Of a stretch of 64,000 bases of DNA, positions 1 through 10,547 are shown one piece after another. The notes beneath the pieces were generated by a model. It was not told the origin of the DNA, made no database searches, and saw only the letters and a program-made list of their open reading frames with translations. The stretch comes from Pyxicephalus adspersus. Its lineage: Eukaryota > Chordata > Amphibia > Anura > Pyxicephalidae. The position numbers and the translations under genes were made by a program. The DNA is taken from the NCBI RefSeq assembly GCF_032062135.1, contig NC_092869.1:49291943-49355942 (forward strand). The letters run 5' to 3'. Each line of letters starts with the position of its first letter. Within the stretch, counting starts at the first letter, position 1.

Positions 1-479
1 GTTACAGGTCTACAATTTAAAAAAAAATTTCATGAAAAACAGTGGATCACTTTTGGTACAGAAATCTAGACCTCAGTGTAACGCTTAGGTGGTTAATACT
101 ATCTCCAATATAAAACCACAGTGTAAACAAGAATCCTCCTTTTTTAAAACCAACCAATTGAACTAAACTTAAACCACAGGGCTGCAGGTCTGGGTAAGGA
201 ACAGTCCACCTACACCATAGATATCCGTTAAATTAAACCGCACCAGCCCCTACCCGCCCAGCTCCACCTCAGGGGCTGCCCACGAACACATTAAAGGGTC
301 ACCCTACTAATGGGTTGCCCTTCCACCTATTACCGCCCAGGACTCATACTCTTCCAGACCTCAACCACAGACGGGTAATCTCATGCCTGTGCGCCCCTCC
401 ACACCCGAATTGCTTTCCATACACCATCTTGGAGTCCAAGGAACCACATGTCAATGCATTGAGGTGCACTCAGTCCCTG

Positions 480-970
480 CGCAAAAAGCGCCAGGTTTCC
501 TACTTTAGCTCCCTATTCTGGACCACAATCCCCCCATACCTTTGCACAAATCTGCCTCCCTCCTTGTTTACTTTTATTTGGGCTTTATTGACCCTTTCCA
601 CAGACTTGACCCCTCCTCAGCTGGTCCTGGCCACCATATCCGACCATACTAGAACCAGCCCAGGGGATTCCACCACCCTCAAGCACAAGAAGTCCAGCCT
701 AATGTCCCTAATCAGGTCTCTCATAGCCCGCCGTCCCATATCATTACCCCTCGCATGGATGACTACCACATCCGGGGTTTTATCCATCGTCGCAAACTGC
801 CTGATCTATGGGACCACCCTACCCCATAATATACCCAAAATGCCAATCCACTGTACAGTTGCCTCAGACCTAGGAGGGCCCAGCTGTCGCTCTTCTGGTT
901 GCACCTCCTCTCTCTTCGCACCCCACCAGACATAGAAGTGCCCGATGATCCATACTAAATACAAGTGGCC
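480..970 (-). pseudogene. SGNH hydrolase (GDSL-like esterase) domain of Ngaro
   Basis: The minus strand reads WIIGHFYVWWGAKRE at about 970-925, the position of the GHS(F/Y) block with the nucleophilic serine in Ngaro SGNH domains. Further on, at about 780-640, it reads PDVVVIHARGNDMGRRA, which matches the GGND block. The serine is replaced by Phe and a stop lies near 620, so the esterase is inactive. The domain's role in Ngaro elements is not established. Confidence 0.6.
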
Positions 971-1009
971 ACCTAATAAAGAAAGAATGCCAACAGCAAA
1001 GGAACCAAA

Positions 1010-2089
1010 AAAGTCACCCAAACCCCCCCAAGACATGCCCTTACATCCCAACCTCTTAAGAAGTGCGGTCTGATATACAGCCGAAACCTTCTGGATTCCC
1101 ATCTGCCAATCCTACAAATTATTTCTTCACCCAAACCCCACCTTGCCGCTTCAGTAGCCGCCCCAATCCGGAAAGAACGAGAAGAAAAGCCAAAACTGGT
1201 TCACCCCCAACAAACCCAAACACTGCCTAAATACAACAACAAATTGGAATTTAAATAAAAAGGTGCCGTCCTTGTGTATTAAAAGAGGGCCACCCACCCC
1301 CTGCCTACATTCTTGTAACTCCATTATTGCCGCTACCCGACAAACTGATGATTTCCCCCCATATCCTGAACAAATTCACTGTAAAACCCTGCCCCAACTG
1401 GTCTGTCTTAGACCGCATGAACGCCAAACTCACCTTACTTGCACCAACCAGCACATCCTCCACTAAACCCCCCCAGCCCTATGATTGGATGGGCTAACCA
1501 ATTTACTCACCCGCATGGCCCCAAAAAAGGCCATAACAAAGGCTGCTCTAAACAATATCCTCTCGTAATTTCCATTGCAAACCTTTTGAAGCTTGCCCAC
1601 CAAACCCTGCAAAAGGACAAAAGACTCTGGCCTCCTGGTGTCTTCTACCCCCTTACCCCTCCTGTAACCCTTTCCCGCCTGTTGCACCGTAGTGACATCT
1701 TGAAGTCTTTAGTGACATCTCTCAAACTCTGCAACTTGAACCAGAATGCCATCCCCGCTAGTTGTCTATTGTCCAGATTATCTGAAACCCCCCACCTCCC
1801 CTCCTACGTGCGCACATAAACCACTTCACTGCCATACTGCTGCGTACGCCCCCCAGGTCCTCTCACTCACCGACCTCCGAATTAAACTGCCGATTAGCTC
1901 AGTGCAATCTTCCACAACCCCTTCGGACAAGGGCACCACCTCTGCGGCCAATGCGCAAAACGTGTCCCACTGGAAATGATGTTGCACGCCCCTGGGATAT
2001 GCCTCGCAAACAGAAAAACGTTGTGCTGCAAACAATTCAAAACCAATAGTCTCAACAAACGTATCGCTGGTGCCGATGAAACTGTACAC
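1010..2089 (-). pseudogene. Ngaro tyrosine recombinase, degenerate
   Basis: Frames at 1,826-2,089 (N-terminal, SAM-like part) and 1,463-1,687 form the recombinase. The second holds AFVMAFFGAMRVSKLV, matching the box I arginine of the RHRY recombinase family. The HxxR box expected further on (about 1,010-1,060) can be placed but its His and Arg are lost, so the enzyme would be dead. It lies between RNase H and the SGNH domain as in intact Ngaro copies. Confidence 0.65.
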
Positions 2090-2580
2090 TTAATAATGGC
2101 CTGCACCACCCCAAGCTTATCGCAGTGAAAATGCACCTTCTTATTCGCCAACTCCGCCCCCCATATTTCAACCGCCAAGACTATCGGGAAAAGCTCTAGT
2201 ACAATCAAGTTCTTGACCAACTCAGTATCCACCCACTGCTGGGGCCACCCACCAGCACACCACTTACCTTGAAAGTACACTCTAAAGCCTGTTGAATCCA
2301 CTGCATCTGTATAGAGCTCAAGATCCACCGCATCAACTGGCCCCTCCAACCACAAAGCCCAACCAATAAAATCCCCCAAAAATGTCTTCCACACCTCCAA
2401 ATCTGCTCCTACCTCCCCACTGAGCCGCACAAAAAGAGATGGAGCTTTTACCCCCACCGTTGCAGCTGCTAACCTGCTACAAAAAACCCTGCTTATCCTG
2501 ACAACCCTGCAGGAAAAATTAAACTTTCCTAGCAGAGACTGAACCTCCCACAACTTCATCTTACGCCTACCACAAGCCAT
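1894..2580 (-). pseudogene. Ngaro RNase H domain
   Basis: A 228-residue minus-strand frame directly follows the RT. It contains an RNase H-like core with DAVDSTGFRVYFQGKW (first acidic residues), LIVLELFPIVLAVEIWG (helix with Glu) and CDKLGVVQAI (third acidic position), and ends with the HIPGACNI block seen in DIRS/Ngaro RNase H. It is the best preserved part of the element. Confidence 0.7.
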
Positions 2581-3447
2581 CCTGACCTCCTCTGAGCACC
2601 CAACTTATCCAACGGCAGCCGACTCTCCATGGCCACAGAATCAAGCTCAATGCCAAGGAAAGTCAGGACCGTCATTGGATCCTCTGTCTTGTCACCCGCC
2701 AACGGAATGCCAAAACACTCTGCCAACAAAACCCTACACCCAGAAGTGCCTGGGCGACCTATGAGGAGAAAGTCATCCAAATAATAGATGACTGACTCCA
2801 CCCATTTCAGAAAGGTGCTAAATTTCTCGAATAGGGCACAAGAAATAGAACACCCCATTGGGAGGCAGAGGTCCACAAAGTACCCCCCCCCATTTGCAGC
2901 CTAAAAACTTCAGTGAGTTTGCATGCACCGGCAGTAACCAAAAGGTGGCCTCAATGTCCTCCTTTGCCATCAATCCCCCCACCCTATACCGATGCACCCA
3001 CTTTATAGCCAAGTCAAAGGAAGTGTATGCCACCGTGCATAACTCTGGGCTGATATCCCATCACTCGCCGACTCCCCCGGTGGAAATGACAAATGATGAA
3101 TCAGCCTGACTTTTCCGCCTCCTTTTTGGGTACTAGCCCCAACAGTGACACCACCAATCCCTCCACCAGGGGCAGCCTAAACGGCCCGCTCATCCTGTCC
3201 AAACTTACCTCCTTGGCCATTTTTTCTTTTACCATATCCAGATATCCTGACCGCAAATTTCCAGCCTCACTCGGATCCCCCCCCCCCCCACCATGATACA
3301 TGGAATCTGAAAACCAATTGAAAACCCCTCACCCAGAATCCTAGCTGCTTCTAAATCCGGGTACTTATTTAAAAAGGGGCACATCCTTTCGATCTTTACC
3401 GATGTCCTGAAACTTTCCACTACCTTCTCCCCACACGTCCCCGACAA
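2556..3447 (-). pseudogene. Ngaro reverse transcriptase domain, fragmented
   Basis: Three overlapping minus-strand frames (3,229-3,447; 2,818-3,033; 2,556-2,876) together cover an RT fold. The first has the N-terminal block with a run resembling GEGFSIGFQIPC. The last carries LPMGCSISCALFEKFSTFL followed by YYLDDFLLIG, whose YLDD is the YxDD catalytic motif. Frame changes between the pieces make it non-functional. Confidence 0.75.
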
Positions 3448-3544
3448 CCCATGATTCCCCTCGCAACCAGACCACTTGTGCTTGAAACGGCAACTTCCTC
3501 CAAATTTACTTTTTCCACCCAGTGGCCCTGCTTGCTGACCACAG

Positions 3545-3593
<49 letters not shown>
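3545..3593. repeat. (C)49 homopolymer
   Basis: An uninterrupted run of 49 C lies exactly at the junction between the Ngaro-like element on the left and a truncated gypsy gag on the right. Its length in the genome is uncertain, because such runs are prone to assembly error. Poly-Pro and poly-Gly frames across it are artefacts. Confidence 0.95.
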
Positions 3594-4377
3594 TGCAGGC
3601 CTACCCTCATCAGCCGCATCCTTTTTCTGGGTTTCCCGAGCCTGCTCCTGGAAGCAGATATCAATCCATACGAGAGACACCAGGACATCAAGGGTAGGGG
3701 GAAGGTCCCACCCAGCAAGCTTGTCCTTAATATGGCACGCGAGCCCCTGCCAGAAAATTACCACCAGGGTGTCATTGTTCTAATTTAGTTCCGATGCCAA
3801 GGTTCTGAATTTCACCGCATATTGACCTACCGAGAGGGAGGCTTGACGTAGGCCCAAGAGTTCAGAGGCTGCATAGGAGGCCCGGCCAGGTTCATCAAAG
3901 ACCTTGCAGGAGGTCTGTACGAAGGCATTGAAATCTCCCAGGATAGGATCGCCCTTTTCCTAGAGGGGGGGAAGCCCAAGCAAGAGCCTCTTCTGACAAC
4001 CAGGAGATGAAGAAAGCCACCTTAGTTCAATCTGTGGGAAAGTTCCAGGGCTGCAATTCAAGCTGTTTTTGGAATTGATTAATGAACCCACGACACAGCT
4101 TGGGGTCACCGGAGTAGCTGGAGGGAGTAGGAATACAAAGTGCGGAGTATGGTGGCTGGAACTGTAGCAGGTACTGCACTCCCAGGTACAGAGGCTGCAC
4201 TTGCAGTCGCAAAGTAGACTGGTATTAGCAGATTGGTGCTCATTCAGACGTTAATCACACCTCCGGAGGAATTCCACAACTTTTATCTGAAGAGATTCCT
4301 GTTTCTGAATCCACTCTTGCAGATCCTGCATGGAATCAGGCAAAGGAATGTCAGCGGGGTCCATGGCCTGAAGAAAC
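3594..4377 (-). pseudogene. Partial gag of second tandem gypsy unit
   Basis: This stretch is closely similar to 9,790-10,547, starting with the same leader and ATGGACCC gag start next to the LTR. It is cut at the poly-C tract before the zinc-knuckle region. Small insertions and deletions relative to the other copy break the frame. Confidence 0.75.
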
Positions 4378-5083
4378 TGTCACGGTGTTGCACGGCAGGA
4401 TGGTGGATCCTGTGTCACCAGCTCAGTTGGAAGAAACGTGCACAGGGCGCAGAGTGTAAGCAGCTGCCCGGTCTTCACTAGAGCCTTTAGAGGTGAGGGT
4501 GTTGTGCTGCGAGCAACTGCCAGGTTGCAGCCCCTGCGCACGCAGAGGCAGGTGACTGCTGACAGGCAGGAACAAGATGTGATACCAGAGCAAGGCGCAG
4601 AGAGTAGTCAGGCAAGCCAGAGGTGAGGTCAGGGCAGGCAGGGATCAGGAGTACTCGAGGTCAGGGCAGGCAGCGATCAGGAGTAGTCAAGGTCAAGCCA
4701 AGGTCGGTACACAAAGAAACAGAAGCAAGAGAATCAAAAAACAAGAACCTGGAAGCAGAGCTAAAAGAACACCTTGTTCAGGCAACTTCCTGTTGCCCAT
4801 CACTTTCTTTTAAGGGCAGGTCATGTGAACAGTGGAGCCATGTGACCTGCTGCATCCTATTCTACCACCATAGGGGGTTCTGGAGGCTAGAGGTTGGTGG
4901 TGTTAACGCCTCCACCAGCAGGGGGAGCGCGTCTGTGAAACACTCAAGTCCTTTGAGGTAGTGGAGCAGCTGACGGAGTCACATGACATGGACCAGGAAG
5001 TGAGCTGAAGAGATAAACCCTAAGAAGCAGGGGAGTGGCACTGAAGGAGCACAGATCCCCTGGACCTGCAAGGATCTGTAACA
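4378..5083 (-). repeat. Middle LTR of gypsy element (706 bp)
   Basis: It aligns along its length with 10,548-11,271 and has TGTCACGG at one end and CTGTAACA at the other (plus-strand view), i.e. TG...CA termini. It is the 3' LTR of the complete unit and also the 5' LTR of the truncated second unit. Confidence 0.85.
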
Positions 5084-5100
5084 GTACCCCCTCTCTTAGG
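5084..5100 (-). other. Polypurine tract of gypsy element
   Basis: Immediately upstream of the 3' LTR in element orientation, the minus strand is purine-rich (AAGAGAGGGGGTAC), as expected for the plus-strand primer of LTR retrotransposons. Confidence 0.6.
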
Positions 5101-5129
5101 GCCCCCGCCATCCTGGCCCCTCTGGAGCT

Positions 5130-5260
5130 TGTTGGGAAACTTGGCATGGAACTCCCTGAGAAGGGTGCAAGGAGATCCTCACAAGGAACCCAGGATTGCT
5201 TTTCAGGGCCGTAGCCTTTCCAATGCACTAAATATTGCAATGATCCCCAGATGAGTCTGG
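5130..5260 (-). pseudogene. Chromodomain at gypsy pol C-terminus
   Basis: Minus-strand frame 4,944-5,240 starts with [21 protein letters not shown], the second half of a chromodomain (aromatic residues and W-x-P block). Chromoviral integrases use this domain for target choice. It is partly preserved and broken upstream. Confidence 0.75.
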
Positions 5261-5507
5261 AGTCTCAAATCTGTTCTACTTCATATTCTTCTTCTGAAGC
5301 AGCAAGGACAGGTCCAGAGGGTATATTCTTCTTAGAGAATTTATTGAAAATAACCGGTGTAAGGAGTGAAACGTGAAAGGAATATTAGATCTTAGGAGAA
5401 GGGGACAGTTTCAACTTGTACAAAACGGGGTTAATCTGAGACATGACAGGAAAAGGACCAATGAAAGGCGGAGCCAACTTGGGAGAGGGCATCCGTAGCC
5501 AAATGTT

Positions 5508-6360
5508 TTATGTGGAAAGCCAGACCTTATTGCCAGGGGAAAACTGAGGTGCAGGGGATCTTTTCTTGTCAGCCCATTTCTTGTAGCATAGGGAGGAGCA
5601 TTTTAAAGTCTCTTGAACCTCTCTCCAAACTTGCCCAAAGTGGTCAGCAGTAGCGGCTGCAGCAGGAACGTCCGACGGTGCAGGAACAGGAGCAGGGAGC
5701 TTGGGGTGAGGACCGGAGACAATGAAGAAAGGGCTGTGATCTGCAGACTCCCTGGAGTGGTTGTTGTGAGCCAGCTCAACCCAAGGCAGTAGGTCAGACC
5801 AATTGTTTTGCTGGGAGTTGACGTACAGACAGAGATATTGGTCCAGCGATTGGTTCGTCCTCTCCGTTTGCCCGTTAGACTGGGGGTAGTAGGCCGAAGA
5901 GAAATCTAGCTTGATATCCCACAGGTGACAGAGGGCTCGCCAGAAACGGGAAGTGAACTGCACTCCACGGTCAGACACTATGTGTGATGGTAACCCATGA
6001 AGGCGGATGACTTCCTTAGGGAAGATTTTAGCCAAAGTGGAAGCAGCAGGAAGACCAGGAAGGGAAAAAATAGACCATTGTAGAAAATCTTTCTACCACA
6101 ACCCATATTGTGGTGAACCTATCAGAGGACGGAAGATCGGTTATAAAATCCATGGAGATATGAGTCCATGGTAGTTCAGGGGTTGGAAGTGGGTGCAAAG
6201 GACCAGAGGGGGATCTGCAAGGCTGCTAAGCACACTCAGTGCAGGCAGCCATAAAATCACAGACAACCTGCTTCAAATGTGGCCACCAGTATTTGTGATT
6301 GAATAAATCAAGGGTTTTGTGTTGCCCGTGGTGACCTGCCAAGTTGGAACATGTCCCCAT
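5508..6360 (-). pseudogene. Gypsy integrase
   Basis: The minus strand at about 6,345-6,230 shows an HHCC zinc-binding pattern (His-His, then CTEC). The catalytic core in frame 5,508-6,035 includes VSDRGVQFTSRFW and YYPQSNGQTERTNQ, giving the second Asp and the Glu of the D,D35E triad. Several frame breaks upstream make it non-functional. Confidence 0.8.
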
Positions 6361-6456
6361 TAAAGAACCAAAGGCTGTTGGCTCTTTTTAACAAATGATT
6401 TCCCAGGAGGAATCAGGTCCAGTCGGACTGGAGCCATGGGCATAATTCGAGCAGGA

Positions 6457-6930
6457 TCAATAACAAAAGTGGGTTCTGTTTCTGGGTCCTCCTTTTTTAA
6501 AGAAGAGAGTAAGGGCATCAGCCTTAATATTTTTGGAACCTGGACGATAAGTGAGTATGAAGTCAAACCTGGAGAAAAAGAGTGCCCACCAGGCTTGACG
6601 AGGATTCAAGCATTGTGCAGATTGTAAGTATTGCAGATTCTTGTGGTCAGTGTCCGTGTATATTATTACAGGATGTCGAGGTCCCTCCAGTAAGTGACGC
6701 CATTCTTCTAAGGCGAGTCTGACTGCAAGAAGCTCGCAGTCTCCGATAGAGTAGTTCTTTTCAGCAGGAGAGAACTTCTTAGAGTGGAAACCACAGGACC
6801 CCAGCTTGCCTGCCGCATTCCTCTGGGAAAGAACTGAGCCCACTCCAACAGAGGAAGAAAGAAGGGCTGAGAGGTGTCAGGGCGAACCAAGGCAGGAGCT
6901 GATGCAAAAGCCTTCTTCAATAGATGAAAG
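6457..6930 (-). pseudogene. Gypsy RNase H
   Basis: The 6,457-6,843 frame has [35 protein letters not shown] and the trailing [14 protein letters not shown], the standard blocks of Ty3/gypsy RNase H. A shifted frame at 6,708-6,920 holds the connection from the RT. It is degenerate. Confidence 0.8.
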
Positions 6931-7047
6931 GCCTGGAGCGCCTCCAGTGACTAGACTTTGCAGTTATTACCCTTCTTGGTCATACCGGTAGCTGTAATCG
7001 GGGCAATCAGAGTGGAATAGTCCTTAATAAATTGCCGGTAGTAATAA

Positions 7048-7690
7048 CTACAGCCCAGGAACCTCTTGGACAGGTTTATGCCCTAGTGGTTGTGGCCAAT
7101 TTAGCACAAATGAAAGTTTTTCAAGGTCCATCCGCAAACCCTGCGCAGACACGATGTATCCCAAAAATGGAACCTCAGAGTTCAAACTGGCACTTCCTAA
7201 GTTTGGCATACAGTCTGTTCTCCCTAAGCCCCTGCAGAACCAACTTGACATGGTCGCGGTGGGTAAGTAGATTCTTAGAGTAGACCAGGATATCGTCTAC
7301 GTAGACAACCACACAGACAGACAGGAGGTCCCAAAAGATGTCATTAACAAAATTCTGGAACACCACTGGCACATTACAGAGCCCAAATGGCATTACCAAG
7401 TACTCATAATGACCATCCCGGGTGTTGAAGGCAGTCTTCCATTCGTCCCCTTCACGAATGCGGATCAGGTTGTAGGCACCGCATAAGTCTAATTTGGTAA
7501 AGACCGATGCCCCTTGAAGTCTGTCAAAAAGTTCAGAGATTAAGGGCAGCGGATACTTGTTCTTAATTGTGATCTTATTCAGACCTCTATATAAGAAGAA
7601 CTCAGCTCCCGCTCGGAATGATGATTTGCGGATAAAGCCCCTCTCCAAGTTCTCCTGAATATAATCAGACATGGCCTTAGTTTCAGATGA
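7048..7690 (-). pseudogene. Gypsy reverse transcriptase
   Basis: Frame 7,175-7,741 contains [17 protein letters not shown], the FTKLDL block, [14 protein letters not shown] and [12 protein letters not shown] (YVDD active site). It continues in frame 7,048-7,251 with FLGYIVS. Its N-terminus is interrupted by the insertion that begins near 7,690. Confidence 0.85.
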
Positions 7691-7940
7691 AAAAAAAAGG
7701 AAAAAGCCAATCCCACACTTAAATATATTTATACAAAACATCGATTATAAAATGTCTATGACAGTTTAGCCATAGATCACTAAAACACTCTGACATATAT
7801 AGAACTTCCAAAAGTGGGTCAATAAGTACGCCTAATGTCTCCCCGACGTGTTTCGTCCTCATATAAATATACATTTATGCTGGTAAATCTAATAAAAAGG
7901 AATTATCTCCCAGTCTTAATGCATAGATGTGTGGTGTGTG

Positions 7941-7942
<2 letters not shown>

Positions 7943-7981
<39 letters not shown>
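7943..7981. repeat. (AT)n microsatellite
   Basis: About 39 bp of alternating AT inside the insertion. Confidence 0.95.
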
Positions 7982-7982
<1 letters not shown>

Positions 7983-8309
7983 CGCGTTATTGAATTCAAC
8001 CGAAAATTTAAACAACGGGAATGGTGCAGTTGAAAGTTCTGTGAATAAATATAACATATGATTGTAATAAGTGATATAATAAGAGAAAAGAATAAAATGG
8101 AGGAAAAGTATAAGGAAAACAATTCAGTCTTTTATATGGACAGTTTTTAAGATATAAAAATGATTATTAATCGATTATTGATGAACGAGAGTGGTCTCCC
8201 CAAAAATAATACACGAAAAGTGAAAAAAATGATATCCTAGGGTTCTTGACTGTTCTGTAGGTAAGGGATACAAATTAAAAATTAATAAATCAGGGGTTAT
8301 TTTTATTAT

Positions 8310-8465
8310 TATTCATAACAAACAGGATTTTTATAGCACCAACATATTACGCAGCGCTGTACATTAAATAGGGGTTGCAAATGACAGACTAATATAGACA
8401 GTGATACATGAGGAGAGGACCTTGCCCCAAAGAGCTTACAATCTAGTAAGGTTGACTCGGATTTT
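8310..8465 (-). mobile_element. L2-type LINE 3' tail fragment
   Basis: The reverse complement matches the tail at 17,720-17,875, including the TGTACAGCGCTGCGTAATATG block and the GATTGTAAGCTC block, followed by a TAA-rich end. Confidence 0.65.
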
Positions 8466-9029
8466 ATTACATGTATATTTTTCTTCTATTCTAAGATGAA
8501 ATCTGTGAGGGATTAATGCATAATAATCAGTATAAGTTTGCAAATTTAACACGTAATAATATATAATAATAAAGAAATTCATAATTAATAATTATTTATA
8601 ATAAAGAACATACCTTAGATAGTATCATGTTTTATTGGGAAATTTTGGAGGATACTTTTCAGTATAGCAAGGATATCCCGGGTAATTCCAGACTAAATGA
8701 AAAAAAAAAAAATATATATACATATATACACACGCACACACCTTGATCCATCCAGTGCAATAAATAAGGGCTTAAGTTTAGTATTATAGTAGAGATAAAC
8801 AATACTTACTAGTAGCATAAACAAATGGAAGAGAAAGAAGGAAGAGCCAGTGGCAGCCGTCCAAACCAGGACTTGCTCTGCCCACAGCCCGTCCTTATAT
8901 GAGTTGAGAAGTTTAACTAATTAGAAAAATACGCGTGCATGAGTCATCGCACTTCGTTGCATTGAAAAAAGCTACTGTGTCGGATGGAACTACTTTCGCC
9001 AATCCGGTATATAATAATGAAGTTTTTTG

Positions 9030-9560
9030 GTTTCTGAAGCCGGGAGATGGAGATAGAGAGAGGGTACGCGGAGGTGAAGAGCCAGAGACAAGTCAATGTC
9101 GCAGTTGTAGGGGCAGTGTGGCGGTAGCGTTTCAGCCTGTTTTTTGCTGAAAATGTCAGCAAATCCCTAGTATGGTCTTGGTAAGCTAGGCTGTGAAGCA
9201 GCAGCAGAAAGGATTTGCTGGACGGGAAGTAGCATGGGAAGACACTCCTGGAAACAGGTAGCGCTCCACGAGAGTATGTCTCCAGTGCTCCATTCAATGA
9301 CGGGGGCATGTCTACGCAGCCATGGCAACCCCAACAAAACAGGATAGACATCTTGGGAACCACCAAAAAGGAAATAGTCCCAGTGTGCAGAGCCCCAAGT
9401 TTCATAGAGAGTGGCATGGTGGTATGCTGGATGCAGTCCGGTAGAGCAGTGCCATTAACCACAGAGACCACCAAAGGCATGGATATGGGAACCACAGGGA
9501 TGTTGTGCTCAGAGACCAGTTGTTGGCTGATAAAGTTTCAAGCAGCGCAGGAGTCTCAAG
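9030..9560 (-). pseudogene. Gypsy protease (retropepsin) region and start of RT
   Basis: The 8,944-9,495 frame reads VSVVNGTALPDCI and further blocks spaced like the pepsin region of gypsy pol. It then passes into a YPLS-like stretch that leads into RT on the far side of the insertion. The catalytic DTG could not be placed with confidence. Confidence 0.55.
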
Positions 9561-9649
9561 GGCTTGAAAGAAATCCAGACAGGAAAAGTTATTTTGGATG
9601 GTGGAGAGGTAGTAGTTTTGCCTGGGGAACCCTCTCCCCATTTCCCTAG

Positions 9650-10536
9650 GCACTGGCGTTTGGGGCCTTAAAAGGACAATTGAGCTTGTAGTGGCCCTCC
9701 CCAGCACAATACAGAGATTCTGATGCGGTCCACTTGCATAGGCTGTACTGTAGGAAGAGGGGCCTTTGGAAGGTAGGAGCCAATTTATTGGGACGCCGGA
9801 CTTTCTGAGTTTCTCGAGCCCGCTACTGGAAGCAGATATCAATCTGTACGCAGAGAGACACCAGGTCATCAAGGGTAGGGGGAAGGTCCCGGCCAGCAAG
9901 CTCGTCCTTATTACGGTCTGCGAGACCCTGCCAGAAAACTGCCACCAGGGCGTCATTGTTCCAATTTAGTTCGTACGCCAAGGTTCTGAAATTCCCCGCA
10001 TATTGACCTAAAGTGAGGGAGGCTTGACATAGGCCTAAGAGTTCAGAGGCTGCACAGGAGGCCCAGCCAGGTTCATCAAAAACCTTGCGGAAGGTCTGTA
10101 GGAAGGCATCGAAATCTCCCAGGATAGGATCGCCCTTTTCCCCGAGGGGCTAAGCCCAAGCAAGAACCTCTCCTGACAACCAGGAGATGAAAAAAGCCAC
10201 CTTAGTTGGGAAAGTTCCAGGGCTGTATTTGGAATTAATTAATGAACCCACGACGGAGCTTTGGGGCACCGAAGTAGCGAGAGGGAGTAGGAATACCAAA
10301 TGCGGAGTATAGTGGCATGGTGATTGGAGCTGTAGCAGGTCCTGGAATCCCAGGTACAGGGGCTGGAGTTGCAGTTGCAAAGGCGACCGGGTAATGGCAG
10401 ATTGGAGCTCATTCAGATGTTCATCACACCCCCCGGAGAAAGTCCACAAATTTAAACTGTAGAGACTCCTGTTTCTGAACCCGCTCTCGCAGATCCTGCA
10501 TGGAAACAGGCAAAGGAATGTCAGCGCTGTCCATGG
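9650..10536 (-). pseudogene. Gypsy gag
   Basis: The minus strand begins with ATGGACAGCGC just after the 5' LTR and leader (10,533). It continues through a capsid-like region in broken frames (10,150-10,650; 9,402-9,956) and reaches a zinc knuckle near 9,680-9,740, read as YCAGEGHYKLNC, in which the first Cys of the CCHC set is replaced by Ser. Confidence 0.65.
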
Positions 10537-10545
10537 CCTGAACAA
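10536..10545 (-). other. Putative primer-binding site of gypsy element
   Basis: In element orientation, TTGTTCAGGC lies 2 nt after the 5' LTR where a primer-binding site is expected. No tRNA 3' end was recognised. The same 10 nt occur inverted relative to this site within the LTR (plus-strand 10,939-10,948 and 4,774-4,783), which suits self-priming of the Tf1/sushi type. Confidence 0.45.
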
Positions 10546-10547
10546 AC

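Larger units (their letters stand above)
1..3544 (-). mobile_element. Ngaro-like tyrosine-recombinase retrotransposon (DIRS order), decayed
   Basis: On the minus strand, broken reading frames occur in the order reverse transcriptase (about 3,450-2,560), RNase H (2,580-1,900), tyrosine recombinase (about 2,090-1,010) and SGNH hydrolase (about 970-480). This order, and an SGNH domain after the recombinase, is typical of vertebrate Ngaro elements. These integrate with a tyrosine recombinase rather than a DDE integrase. Frames shift repeatedly and carry stops, so the copy is dead. The right limit is taken at the poly-C tract at 3,545. The left limit may lie outside the window, and no terminal repeats could be recognised. 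Confidence 0.8.
7690..9028. mobile_element. 1.3-kb insertion inside gypsy pol, family uncertain
   Basis: The gypsy frame is broken exactly here: SETKAM on one side and the same SETK-like stretch on the other. The flanks carry near-identical TTAGTTTCAG and TTGGTTTCTG, plausibly a target-site duplication. Inside are a (TA)n run, an L2 tail fragment and, on the minus strand near 7,838, a GAAACACGTC motif of the kind seen in Penelope-type repeats. No coding sequence was recognised. Confidence 0.55.

Noticed and set aside
3420..3788. Poly-Pro and poly-Gly proteins
   Set aside because: Created by the 49-bp C run between two retroelements.
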